64,000 nucleotides of DNA from Bombus terrestris (taxonomy: Eukaryota; Arthropoda; Insecta; Hymenoptera; Apidae). The stretch lies in assembly GCF_910591885.1 (NCBI RefSeq), contig NW_025963612.1, forward strand, positions 124,001 to 188,000, in the 5' to 3' direction. Of this stretch, positions 41,741 through 52,780 are shown one piece after another (position 1 is the stretch's first letter; every line of letters begins with the position of its first letter). Both the position numbers and the translations under genes were made by a program. The notes under the pieces are model-generated. The model had not been told where the DNA came from. It worked only from the letters and a program-made list of their open reading frames with translations, and made no database searches.

Positions 41741-44460
41741 ACGTTGTCCCACGTTGTCCCACGTTGTCCCACGTTGTCCCACGTTGTCCCACGTTGTCCC
41801 ACGTTGTCCCACGTTGTCCCACGTTGTCCCACGTTGTCCCACGTTGTCCCACGTTGTCCCACGTTGTCCCACGTTGTCCCCCGTTGTCCCACGGTGTCCA
41901 ACGATGTCCAACGGTGTCCAACGGTGTCCCACGGTGTCCCACGGTGTCCCACGTTGTCCCACGTTGTCCCACGTTGTCCCACGTTGTCCCACGATGTCCC
42001 ACGTTGTCCCACGTTGTCCCACGTTGTCCCACGTTGTCCCACGATGTCCCACGTTGTCCCACGTTGTCCCACGTTGTCCCACGTTGTCCCACGTTGTCCC
42101 ACGTTGTCCCACGGTGTCCCACGTTGTCCCACGATGTCCCACGTTGTCCCACGTTGTCCCACGTTGTCCCACGTTGTCCCACGGTGTCCAACGATGTCCA
42201 ACGGTGTCCAACGGTGTCCCACGGTGTCCAACGGTGTCCCACGTTGTCCCACGTTGTCCCACGTTGTCCCACGTTGTCCCACGTTGTCCCACGATGTCCC
42301 ACGTTGTCCCACGTTGTCCGACGTTGTCCCACGTTGTCCCACGTTGTCCCACGTTGTCCCACAGTGTCCCACGATGTCCCACGTTGTCCCACGTTGTCCC
42401 ACGTTGTCCCACGATGTCCCACGTTGTCCCACGTTGTCCCACGGTGTCCAACGATGTCCAACGGTGTCCAGCGATGTCCAACGGTGTCCCACGTTGTCCC
42501 ACGTTTTCCCACGTTGTCCCACGTTGTCCCACGTTGTCCCACGTTGTCCCACGTTGTCCCACGTTGTCCCACGTTGTCCCACGTTGTCCCACGGTGTCCA
42601 ACGATGTCCAACGGTGTCCAGCGATGTCCAACGGTGTCCCACGTTGTCCCACGTTTTCCCACGTTGTCCCACGTTGTCCCACGGTGTCCAACGATGTCCA
42701 ACGATGTCCAACGGTGTCCCACGTTGTCCCACGTTGTTCCATGGTTTCCCACGTTGTCCCACGTTGTCCCACGTTGTCCCACGGTGTCCAACGATGTCCA
42801 ACGGTGTCCAACGGTGTCCAACGGTGTCCAACGGTGTCCCACGTTGTCCCACGTTGTCCCACGTTGTCCCACGTTGTCCCACGTTGTCCCACGATGTCCC
42901 ACGTTGTCCCACGTTGTCCCACGTTGTCCCACGGTGTCCAACGATGTCCAACGGTGTCCAACGGTGTCCCACGGTGTCCAACGGTGTCCCACGTTGTCCC
43001 ACGTTGTCCCACGTTGTCCCACGTTGTCCCACGTTGTCCCACGTTGTCCCACGTTGTCCAACGATGTCCAACGGTGTCCCACGTTGTCCCACGTTGTTCC
43101 ATGGTTTCCCACGTTGTCCCACGTTGTCCCACGTTGTCCCACGGTGTCCAACGGTGTCCAACGGTGTCCAACGGTTTCCAACGGTGTCCAACGGTGTCCC
43201 ACGTTGTCCCACGTTGTCCCACGTTGTCCCACGTTGTCCCACGTTGTCCCACGTTGTCCCACGTTGTCCCACGTTGTCCCACGTTGTCCCACGTTGTCCC
43301 ACGGTGTCCAACGATGTCCAACGGTGTCCAACGGTGTCCAACGGTGTCCAACGATGTCCAACGATGTCCAACGATGTCCAACGGTGTCCAACGATGTCCA
43401 CCGATGTCCAACGGTGTCCCACGATGTCCAACGATGTCCAACGATGTCCAACGGTGTCCAACGATGTCCAACGGTGTCCAACGATGTCCAACGATGTCCA
43501 ACGGTGTCCCACGATGTCCAACGATGTCCCACGGTGTCCAACGATGTCCAACGGTGTCCAGCGATGTCCAACGATGTCCCACGTTGTCCCACGTTTTCCC
43601 ACGTTGTCCCACGTTGTCCCACGGTGTCCAACGATGTCCAACGATGTCCAACGGTGTCCCACGTTGTCCCACGTTGTTCCATGGTTTCCCACGTTGTCCC
43701 ACGTTGTCCCACGTTGTCCCACGGTGTCCAACGATGTCCAACGGTGTCCCACGTTGTCCAACGGTGTCCCACGTTGTCCCACGTTGTCCCACGTTGTCCC
43801 ACGTTGTCCCACGATGTCCCACGTTGTCCCACGTTGTCCCACGTTGTCCCACGTTGTCCCACGTTGTCCCACGTTGTCCCACGTTGTCCCACGTTGTCCC
43901 ACGTTGTCCCACGTTGTCCCACGGTGTCCAACGATGTCCAACGGTGTCCAACGGTGTCCCACGGTGTCCAACGGTGTCCCACGTTGTCCCACGTTGTCCC
44001 ACGTTGTCCCACGTTGTCCCACGTTGTCCCACGTTGTCCCACGTTGTCCAACGATGTCCAACGGTGTCCCACGTTGTCCCACGTTGTTCCATGGTTTCCC
44101 ACGTTTTCCCACGTTGTCCCACGTTGTCCCACGGTGTCCAACGATGTCCAACGGTGTCCAACGGTGTCCCACGGTGTCCAACGTTGTCCCACGTTGTCCC
44201 ACGTTGTCCCACGTTGTCCCACGTTGTCCCACGTTGTCCCACGTTGTCCCACGTTGTCCCACGTTGTCCCACGTTGTCCCACGTTGTCCCACGTTGTCCC
44301 ACGTTGTCCCACGTTGTCCCACGTTGTCCCACGTTGTCCCACGTTGTCCCACGTTTTCCCACGTTGTCCCACGTTGTCCCACGGTGTCCAACGATGTCCA
44401 ACGGTGTCCCACGTTGTCCCACGGTGTCCCACGTTGTCCCACGTTGTCCCACGTTGTCCC
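36831..44460 (+). repeat. Mosaic of short copied blocks at 36.8-37.3 and 41.7-44.5 kb
   Basis: 36,831-37,260 matches 42,781-43,210 at 5,950 bp (H-I 37,141/43,091; acggtttcca 37,221/43,171). 37,561-37,970 matches 42,421-42,830 at 4,860 bp (K 37,611/42,471; H-I 37,871/42,731). The acgatgtcca-rich block with ccgatgtcca at 43,401 matches 32,911 at 10,490 bp. Neighbouring blocks therefore come from different donors. H-I pairs at 43,671 and 44,081 follow, then G units at 44,101 and 44,351. Confidence 0.7.
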
Positions 44461-45770
44461 ACGTTGTCAAACGATGTCCCACGTTGTCCCACGTTGTCCC
44501 ACGTTGTCCCACGTTGTCCCACGTTGTCCCACGTTTTCCCACGTTGTCCCGCGTTGTCCCACGGTGTCCAACGATGTCCAACGGTGTCCAACGGTGTCCC
44601 ACGGTGTCCAACGTTGTCCCACGTTGTCCCACGTTGTCCCACGTTGTCCCACGTTGTCCCACGTTGTCCCACGTTGTCCCACGTTGTCCCACGTTGTCCC
44701 ACGTTGTCCCACGTTGTCCCACGTTGTCCCACGTTGTCCCACGTTGTCCCACGTTGTCCCACGTTGTCCCACGTTGTCCCACGTTGTCCCACGTTTTCCC
44801 ACGTTGTCCCACGTTGTCCCACGGTGTCCAACGATGTCCAACGGTGTCCCACGTTGTCCAACGGTGTCCAACGATGTCCAACGGTGTCCAACGGTGTCCA
44901 ACGGTGTCCAACGATGTCCCACGTTGTCCCACGTTGTCCCACGTTGTCCCACGTTGTCAAACGATGTCCCACGTTGTCCCACGTTGTCCCACGTTGTCCC
45001 ACGTTGTCCCACGTTGTCCCACGTTTTCCCACGTTGTCCCGCGTTGTCCCACGGTGTCCAACGATGTCCAACGGTGTCCAACGGTGTCCCACGGTGTCCC
45101 ACGTTGTCCCACGTTGTCCCACGTTGTCCCACGTTGTCCCACGTTGTCCCACGTTGTCCCACGTTGTCCCACGTTGTCCCACGTTGTCCCACGTTGTCCC
45201 ACGTTGTCCCACGTTGTCCCACGTTGTCCCACGTTGTCCCACGTTGTCCCACGTTGTCCCACGTTGTCCCACGTTGTCCCACGTTTTCCCACGTTGTCCC
45301 ACGTTGTCCCACGGTGTCCAACGATGTCCAACGGTGTCCCACGTTGTCCCACGTTGTCCCACGTTGTCCCACGTTGTCCCACGTTGTCCCACGTTGTCCC
45401 ACGTTGTCCCACGTTGTCCCACGTTGTCCCACGTTGTCCCACGTTGTCAAACGATGTCCCACGTTGTCCCACGTTGTCCCACGTTGTCCCACGTTGTCCC
45501 ACGTTGTCCCACGTTTTCCCACGTTGTCCCGCGTTGTCCCACGGTGTCCAACGATGTCCAACGGTGTCCAACGGTGTCCCACGGTGTCCCACGTTGTCCC
45601 ACGTTGTCCCACGTTGTCCCACGTTGTCCCACGTTGTCCCACGTTGTCCCACGTTGTCCCACGTTGTCCCACGTTGTCCCACGTTGTCCCACGTTGTCCC
45701 ACGTTGTCCCACGTTGTCCCACGTTGTCCCACGTTGTCCCACGTTGTCCAACGGTGTCCCACGTTGTCCC
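44461..45770 (+). repeat. 490-bp tandem triplication
   Basis: acgttgtcaa occurs at 44,461, 44,951 and 45,441, and gcgttgtccc at 44,551, 45,041 and 45,531, each exactly 490 bp apart, with acgttttccc at 44,531, 45,021 and 45,511. The third copy is cut short near 45,770 where an H-I pair begins. acgttgtcaa makes a - strand TGA in each copy. The unit gcgttgtccc is otherwise a class II marker, so this block may be transitional. Confidence 0.8.
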
Positions 45771-46310
45771 ACGTTGTTCCATGGTTTCCCACGTTGTCCC
45801 ACGTTGTCCCACGTTGTCCCACGGTGTCCAACGATGTCCAACGGTGTCCAACGGTGTCCAACGGTGTCCAACGATGTCCCACGTTGTCCCACGTTGTCCC
45901 ACGTTGTCCCACGTTGTCCCACGTTGTCCCACGGTGTCCAACGATGTCCAACGGTGTCCAACGGTGTCCAACGGTGTCCAACGGTGTCCCACGTTGTCCC
46001 ACGTTGTCCCACGTTGTCCAACGATGTCCCACGTTGTCCCACGTTGTTCCATGGTTTCCCACGTTGTCCCACGTTGTCCCACGTTGTCCCACGGTGTCCA
46101 ACGATGTCCAACGGTGTCCAACGGTGTCCAACGGTGTCCAACGGTGTCCAACGGTGTCCCACGTTGTCCCACGTTGTCCCACGTTGTCCCACGGTGTCCA
46201 ACGATGTCCAACGGTGTCCAACGGTGTCCAACGGTGTCCAACGGTGTCCCACGTTGTCCCACGTTGTCCCACGTTGTCCTACGATGTCCCACGTTGTCCC
46301 ACGTTGACCC
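45771..46310 (+). repeat. Last class I block before the domain boundary
   Basis: Two H-I pairs (45,771 and 46,041) lie 270 bp apart, each followed by a B-C-B-rich string. The second is preceded by acgttgtcca + acgatgtccc instead of the usual acgatgtcca + acggtgtccc. acgttgtcct at 46,271 and acgttgaccc at 46,301 (TGA, 46,305-46,307) follow. No H-I pair is seen again for 12.6 kb. Confidence 0.6.
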
Positions 46311-47760
46311 ACGTTGTCCCACGTTGTCCCACGGTGTCCAACGATGTCCAACGGTGTCCAGCGATGTCCAACGGTGTCCCACGTTGTCCCACGTTATCCC
46401 ACGTTGTCCCACGTTGTCCCACGTTGTCCCACGTTGTCCCACGTTGTCCCACGTTGTCCCACGTTGTCCCACGTTGTCCCACGGTGTCCAACGATGTCCA
46501 ACGGTGTCCCGCGATGTCCAACGGTGTCCCACGTTGTCCCACGTTTTCCCACGTTGTCCCACGTTGTCCCACGTTGTCCCACGTTGTCCCACGTTGTCCC
46601 ACGTTGTCCCACGTTGTCCAACGGTGTCCCACGATGTCCAACGATGTCCAACGATGTCCAACGGTGTCCAACGGTGTCCCACGTTGTCCCACGTTGACCC
46701 ACGTTGTCCCACGTTGTCCCACGGTGTCCAACGGTGTCCCACGTTGTCCCACGTTGTCCCACGGTGTCCAACGATGTCCAACGGTGTCCAGCGATGTCCA
46801 AAGGTGTCCCACGATGTCCAACGATGTCCAACGATGTCCAACGGTGTCCAACGGTGTCCCACGTTGTCCCACGTTGTCCCACGTTGTCCCACGGTGTCCA
46901 ACGATGTCCAACGGTGTCCCACGTTGTCCAACGGTGTCCCACGTTGTCCCACGTTGTCCCACGTTGTCCCACGTTGTCCCACGTTGTCCCACGATGTCCC
47001 ACGTTGTCCCACGTTGTCCCACGTTGTCCCACGTTGTCCCACGTTGTCCCACGTTGTCCCACGTTGTCCCACGTTGTCTCACGGTGTCCAACGATGTCCA
47101 ACGGTGTCCAACGGTGTCCCACGGTGTCCAACGGTGTCCCACGTTGTCCCACGTTGTCCCACGTTGTCCCACGTTGTCCCACGTTGTCCCACGTTGTCCA
47201 ACGATGTCCAACGGTGTCCCACGTTGTCCCACGTTGTCCCACGTTGTCCCACGTTGTCCCACGTTGTCCCACGTTGTCCCACGTTGTCCCACGTTGTCCC
47301 ACGTTGTCCCACGTTGTCCCACGTTGTCCCACGGTGTCCAACGATGTCCAACGATGTCCAACGGTGTCCCACGATGTCCAACGATGTCCAACGATGTCCA
47401 ACGGTGTCCAACGGTGTCCCACGTTGTCCCACGTTGTCCCGCGTTGTCCCACGGTGTCCAACGATGTCCAACGGTGTCCCACGTTGTCCAACGGTGTCCC
47501 ACGTTGTCCCACGTTGTCCCACGTTGTCCCACGTTGACCCACGATGTCCCACGTTGTCCCACGTTGTCCCACGTTGTCCCAAGTTGTCCCACGTTGTCCC
47601 ACGTTGTCCCACGTTGTCCCACGTTGTCCCACGTTGTCCCACGTTGTCCCACGTTGTCCCACGGTGTCCAACGATGTCCAACGGTGTCCAACGTTGTCCC
47701 ACGTTGTCCCACGTTGTCCCACGTTGTCCCACGTTGTCCCACGTTGTCCCACGTTGTCCC
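46311..47760 (+). repeat. Start of class II array
   Basis: This is short-range 10-mer array with K units at 46,361 and 46,791, acgttatccc at 46,391, gcgatgtcca-like acggtgtccc + gcgatgtcca at 46,501-46,520, aaggtgtcca at 46,801, acgttgtctc at 47,071 (- strand TGA), gcgttgtccc at 47,441, and acgttgaccc at 46,691 and 47,531. I found no long duplicate partner for most of it. Confidence 0.6.
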
Positions 47761-49660
47761 ACGTTGTCCCACGTTGTCCCACGTTGTCCCACGGTGTCCA
47801 ATGATGTCCAACGATGTCCAACGTTGTCCCACGTTGTCCCACGTTGTCCCACGTTGTCCCACGTTGTCCCACGTTGTCCCACGTTGTCCCACGTTGTCCC
47901 ACGGTGTCCAACGATGTCCCACGGTGTCCCACGTTGTCCAACGGTGTCCCACGTTGTCCCACGTTGTCCCACGTTGTCCCACGTTGTCCCACGATGTCCC
48001 ACGTTGTCCCACGTTGTCCCACGTTGTCCCACGTTGTCCCACGTTGTCCCACGTTGTCCCACGTTGTCCCACGTTGTCCCACTTTGTCCCACGTTGTCCC
48101 ACGGTGTCCAACGATGTCCAACGGTGTCCAACGGTGTCCCACGTTGTCCAACGGTGTCCCACGTTGTCCCACGTTGTCCCACGTTGTCCCACGTTGCCCC
48201 ACGTTGTCCCACGGTGTCCAACGATGTCCAACGGTGTCCAACGGTGTCCCACGGTGTCCAACGGTGTCCCACGTTGTCCCACGTTGTCCCACGTTGTCCC
48301 ACGTTGTCCCACGTTGTCCCACGGTGTCCAACGATGTCCAACGGTGTCCCACGTTGTCCCACGTTGTCCCACGTTGTCCCACGTTGTCCCACGTTGTCCC
48401 ACGTTGTCCCACGGTGTCCCACGGTGTCCAACGTTGTCCCACGTTGTCCCACGTTGTCCCACGTTGTCCCACGTTGTCCCACGTTGTCCCACGTTGTCCA
48501 ACGATGTCCAACGGTGTCCCACGTTGTCCCACGTTGTCCCACGTTGTCCCACGTTGTCCCACGTTGTCCCACGTTGTCCCACGTTGTCCCACGTTGTCCC
48601 ACGTTGTCCCACGTTGTCCCACGGTGTCCAACGGTGTCCAACGATGTCCCACGTTGTCCCACGTTGTCCCACGTTGTCCCACGTTGTCCCACGATGTCCC
48701 ACGTTGTCCCACGTTGTCCCACGTTGTCCCACGTTGTCCCACGTTGTCCCACGTTGTCCCACGTTGTCCCACATTGTCCCACGTTGTACCACGTTGTCCG
48801 ACGTTGTCCCACGTTGTCCCACGTTGTCCCACGTTGTCCCACGTTGTCCCACGGTGTCCAACGATGTCCAACGGTGTCCAACGGTGTCCAACGATGTCCC
48901 ACGTTGTCCCACGTTGTCCCACGTTGTCCCACGGTGTCCAACGATGTCCAACGGTGTCCCACGTTGTCCCACGTTGTCCCACGTTGTCGCACGTTGTCCC
49001 ACGTTGTCCCACGTTGTCCCACGTTGTCCCACGTTGTCCAACGGTGTCCCACGATGTCCAACGATGTCCAACGATGTCCAACGGTGTCCAACGGTGTCCC
49101 ACGTTGTCCCACGTTGTCCCACGTTGTCCCACGGTGTCCAACGGTGTCCCACGATGTCCACCGATGTCCAACGGTGTCCAACGGTGTCCAACGGTGTCCA
49201 ACGGTGTCCAACGATGTCCCACGGTGTCCAACGATGTCCAACGGTGTCCCACGTTGTCCCACGTTGTCCCACGTTGTCCCACGTTGTCCCACGTTGTCCC
49301 ACGTTGTCCCACGTTGTCCCACGTTGTCCCACGTTGTCCCACGGTGTCCAACGATGTCCAACGATGTCCAACGGTGTCCAACGGTGTCCCACGTTGTCCC
49401 ACGTTGTCCCACGTTGTCCCACGGTGTCCAACGATGTCCAACGGTGTCCCACGTTGTCCCACGTTGTCCCACGTTATCCCTCGTTGTCCCACGTTGTCCC
49501 ACGATGTCCCACGTTGTCCCACGTTGCCCCACGTTGTCCCACGTTGTCCCACGTTGTCCCACGTTGTCCCACGTTGTCCCACGTTGTCCCACGTTGTCCC
49601 ACGTTTTCCCACGTTGTCCCACGTTGTCCCACGTTGTCCCACGGTGTCCAACGATGTCCA

Positions 49661-52600
49661 ACAATGTCCAACGGTGTCCCACGATGTCCAACGATGTCCA
49701 ACGATGTCCAACGGTGTCCAACGGTGTCCCACGTTGTCCCACGTTGTCCCGCGTTGTCCCACGGTGTCCAACGATGTCCAACGGTGTCCCACGTTGTCCA
49801 ACGGTGTCCCACGTTGTCCCACGTTGTCCCACGTTGTCCCACGTTGTCCCACGATGTCCCACGTTGTCCCACGTTGTCCCACGTTGTCCCAAGTTGTCCC
49901 ACGTTGTCCCACGTTGTCCCACGTTGTCCCACGTTGTCCCACGATGTCCCACGTTGTCCCACGTTGTCCCACGTTGTCCCACGGTGTCCAACGATGTCCA
50001 ACGGTGTCCAACGGTGTCCCACGGTGTCCAACGGTGTCCCACGTTGTCCCACGTTGTCCCACGTTGTCCCACGTTGTCCCACGTTGTCCCACGTTGTCCC
50101 ATGTTGTCCAACGATGTCCAACGGTGTCCCACGTTGTCCCACGTTGTCCCACGTTGTCCCACGTTGTCCCACGTTGTCCCACGTTGTCCCACGTTGTCCC
50201 ACGTTGTCCCACGTTGTCCCACGTTGTCCCACGTTGTCCCACGTTGTCCCACGTTGTCCCACGTTGTCCCACGTGGTCCCACGTTGTCCCACGTTGTCCC
50301 ACGGTGTCCAACGATGTCCAACGGTGTCCCACGTTGTCCAACGGTGTCCCACGTTGTCCCACGTTGTCCCACGTTGTCCCACGTTGTCCCACAATGTCCC
50401 ACGTTGTCCCACGTTGTCCCACGTTGTCCCACGTTGTCCCACGTTGTCCCACGTTGTCCCACGTTGTCCCACGTTGTCCCACGTTGTCCCACGTTGTCCC
50501 ACGTTGTCCCACGTTGTCCCACGTTGTCCCACGTTGTCCCACGGTGTCCAACGATGTCCAACGGTGTCCCACGTTGTCCAACGGTGTCCCACGTTGTCCC
50601 ACGTTGTCCCACGTTGTCCCACGTTGTCCCACGGTGTCCAACGGTGTCCAACGATGTCCCACGTTGTCCCACGTTGTTCCACGTTGTCCCACGTTGTCCC
50701 ACGATGTCCCACGTTGTCCCACGTTGTCCCACGTTGTCCCACGTTGTCCCACGTTGTCCCACGTTGTCCCACGTTGTCCCACATTGTCCCACGTTGTCCC
50801 ACGTTGTCCGACGTTGTCCCACGTTGTCCCACGTTGTCCCACGTTGTCCCACGTTGTCCCACGGTGTCCAACGATGTCCAACGATGTCCAACGTTGTCCC
50901 ACGTTGACCCACGTTGTCCCACGTTGTCCCACGTTGTCCCACGTGGTCCCACGTTGTCCCACGTTGTCCCACGGTGTCCAACGATGTCCCACGGTGTCCC
51001 ACGTTGTCCAACGGTGTCCCACGTTGTCCCACGTTGTCCCACGTTGTCCCACGTTGTCCCACGATGTCCCACGTTGTCCCACGTTGTCCCACGTTGTCCC
51101 ACGTTGTCCCACGTTGTCCCACGTTGTCCCACGTTGTCCCACGTTGTCCCACTTTGTCCCACGTTGTCCCACGGTGTCCAACGATGTCCAACGGTGTCCA
51201 ACGGTGTCCCACGGTGTCCAACGGTGTCCCACGTTGTCCCACGTTGTCCCACGTTGTCCCACGTTGTCCCACGTTGTCCCACGGTGTCCAACGATGTCCA
51301 ACGGTGTCCAACGGTGTCCCACGGTGTCCAACGGTTTCCCACGTTGTCCCACGTTGTCCCACGTTGTCCCACGTTGTCCCACGTTGTCCCACGGTGTCCA
51401 ACGATGTCCAACGGTGTCCCACGTTGTCCCACGTTGTCCCACGTTGTCCCACGTTGTCCCACGTTGTCCCACGTTGTCCCACGGTGTCCCACGGTGTCCA
51501 ACGTTGTCCCACGTTGTCCCACGTTGTCCCACGTTGTCCCACGTTGTCCCACGTTGTCCCACGTTGTCCAACGATGTCCAACGGTGTCCCACGTTGTCCC
51601 ACGTTGTCCCACGTTGTCCCACGTTGTCCCACGTTGTCCCACGTTGTCCCACGTTGTCCCACGTTGTCCCACGTTGTCCCGCGGTGTCCAACGGTGTCCA
51701 ACGATGTCCCACGTTGTCCCACGTTGTCCCACGTTGTCCCACGTTGTCCCACGATGTCCCACGTTGTCCCACGTTGTCCCACGTTGTCCCACGTTGTCCC
51801 ACGTTGTCCCACGTTGTCCCACGTTGTCCCACATTGTCCCACGTTGTCCCACGTTGTCCGACGTTGTCCCACGTTGTCCCACGTTGTCCCACGATGTCCC
51901 ACGTTGTCCCACGTTGTCCCACGTTGTCCCACGTTGTCCCACGTTGTCCCACGTTGTCCCACGTTGTCCCACATTGTCCCACGTTGTCCCACGTTGTCCG
52001 ACGTTGTCCCACGTTGTCCCACGTTGTCCCACGTTGTCCCACGTTGTCCCACGTTGTCCCACGTTGTCCCACGTTGTCCCACGGTGTCCAACGATGTCCA
52101 ACAATGTCCAACGGTGTCCCACGATGTCCAACGATGTCCAACGATGTCCAACGGTGTCCAACGGTGTCCCACGTTGTCCCACGTTGTCCCGCGTTGTCCC
52201 ACGGTGTCCAACGATGTCCAACGGTGTCCCACGTTGTCCAACGGTGTCCCACGTTGTCCCACGTTGTCCCACGTTGTCCCACGTTGTCCCACGATGTCCC
52301 ACGTTGTCCCACGTTGTCCCACGTTGTCCCAAGTTGTCCCACGTTGTCCCACGTTGTCCCACGTTGTCCCACGTTGTCCCACGTTGTCCCACGTTGTCCC
52401 ACGTTGTCCCACGTTGTCCCACGGTGTCCAACGATGTCCAACGGTGTCCAACGGTGTCCCACGGTGTCCAACGGTGTCCCACGTTGTCCCACGTTGTCCC
52501 ACGTTGTCCCACGTTGTCCCACGTTGTCCCACGTTGTCCCATGTTGTCCAACGATGTCCAACGGTGTCCCACGTTGTCCCACGTTGTCCCACGTTGTCCC

Positions 52601-52780
52601 ACGTTGTCCCACGTTGTCCCACGTTGTCCCACGTTGTCCCACGTTGTCCCACGTTGTCCCACGTTGTCCCACGTTGTCCCACGTTGTCCCACGTTGTCCC
52701 ACGTGGTCCCACGTTGTCCCACGTTGTCCCACGGTGTCCCACGTTGTCCCACGTTGTCCCACGTTGTCCCACAATGTCCC
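49661..52780 (+). repeat. 2.44-kb duplication inside class II
   Basis: acaatgtcca 49,661/52,101, gcgttgtccc 49,751/52,191, aagttgtccc 49,891/52,331 and atgttgtcca 50,101/52,541 are each 2,440 bp apart, and acaatgtccc 50,391/52,771 is 2,380 bp apart. With the 5.95-kb duplicate this gives three copies of the same marker chain in 6 kb. actttgtccc at 51,151 shows that part of the left flank (48,081) was also copied here. Confidence 0.75.

Larger units (their letters stand above)
1..46060 (+). repeat. Class I satellite domain (H-I pair-containing)
   Basis: This domain is marked by 53 copies, counted by eye, of the adjacent pair acgttgttcc + atggtttccc, by G units (acgttttccc), K units (gcgatgtcca) and blocks rich in acgatgtcca. 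Marker order repeats over kilobases, which shows segmental duplication inside the array. In this domain a unit ending in a is almost always followed by a unit with g or a at position 4. The right edge is set just after the last H-I pair of the run at 46,041-46,060; the true boundary could lie anywhere up to about 46,300, where acgttgtcct and acgttgaccc units appear together. There is no gene anywhere in the domain. Confidence 0.8.
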
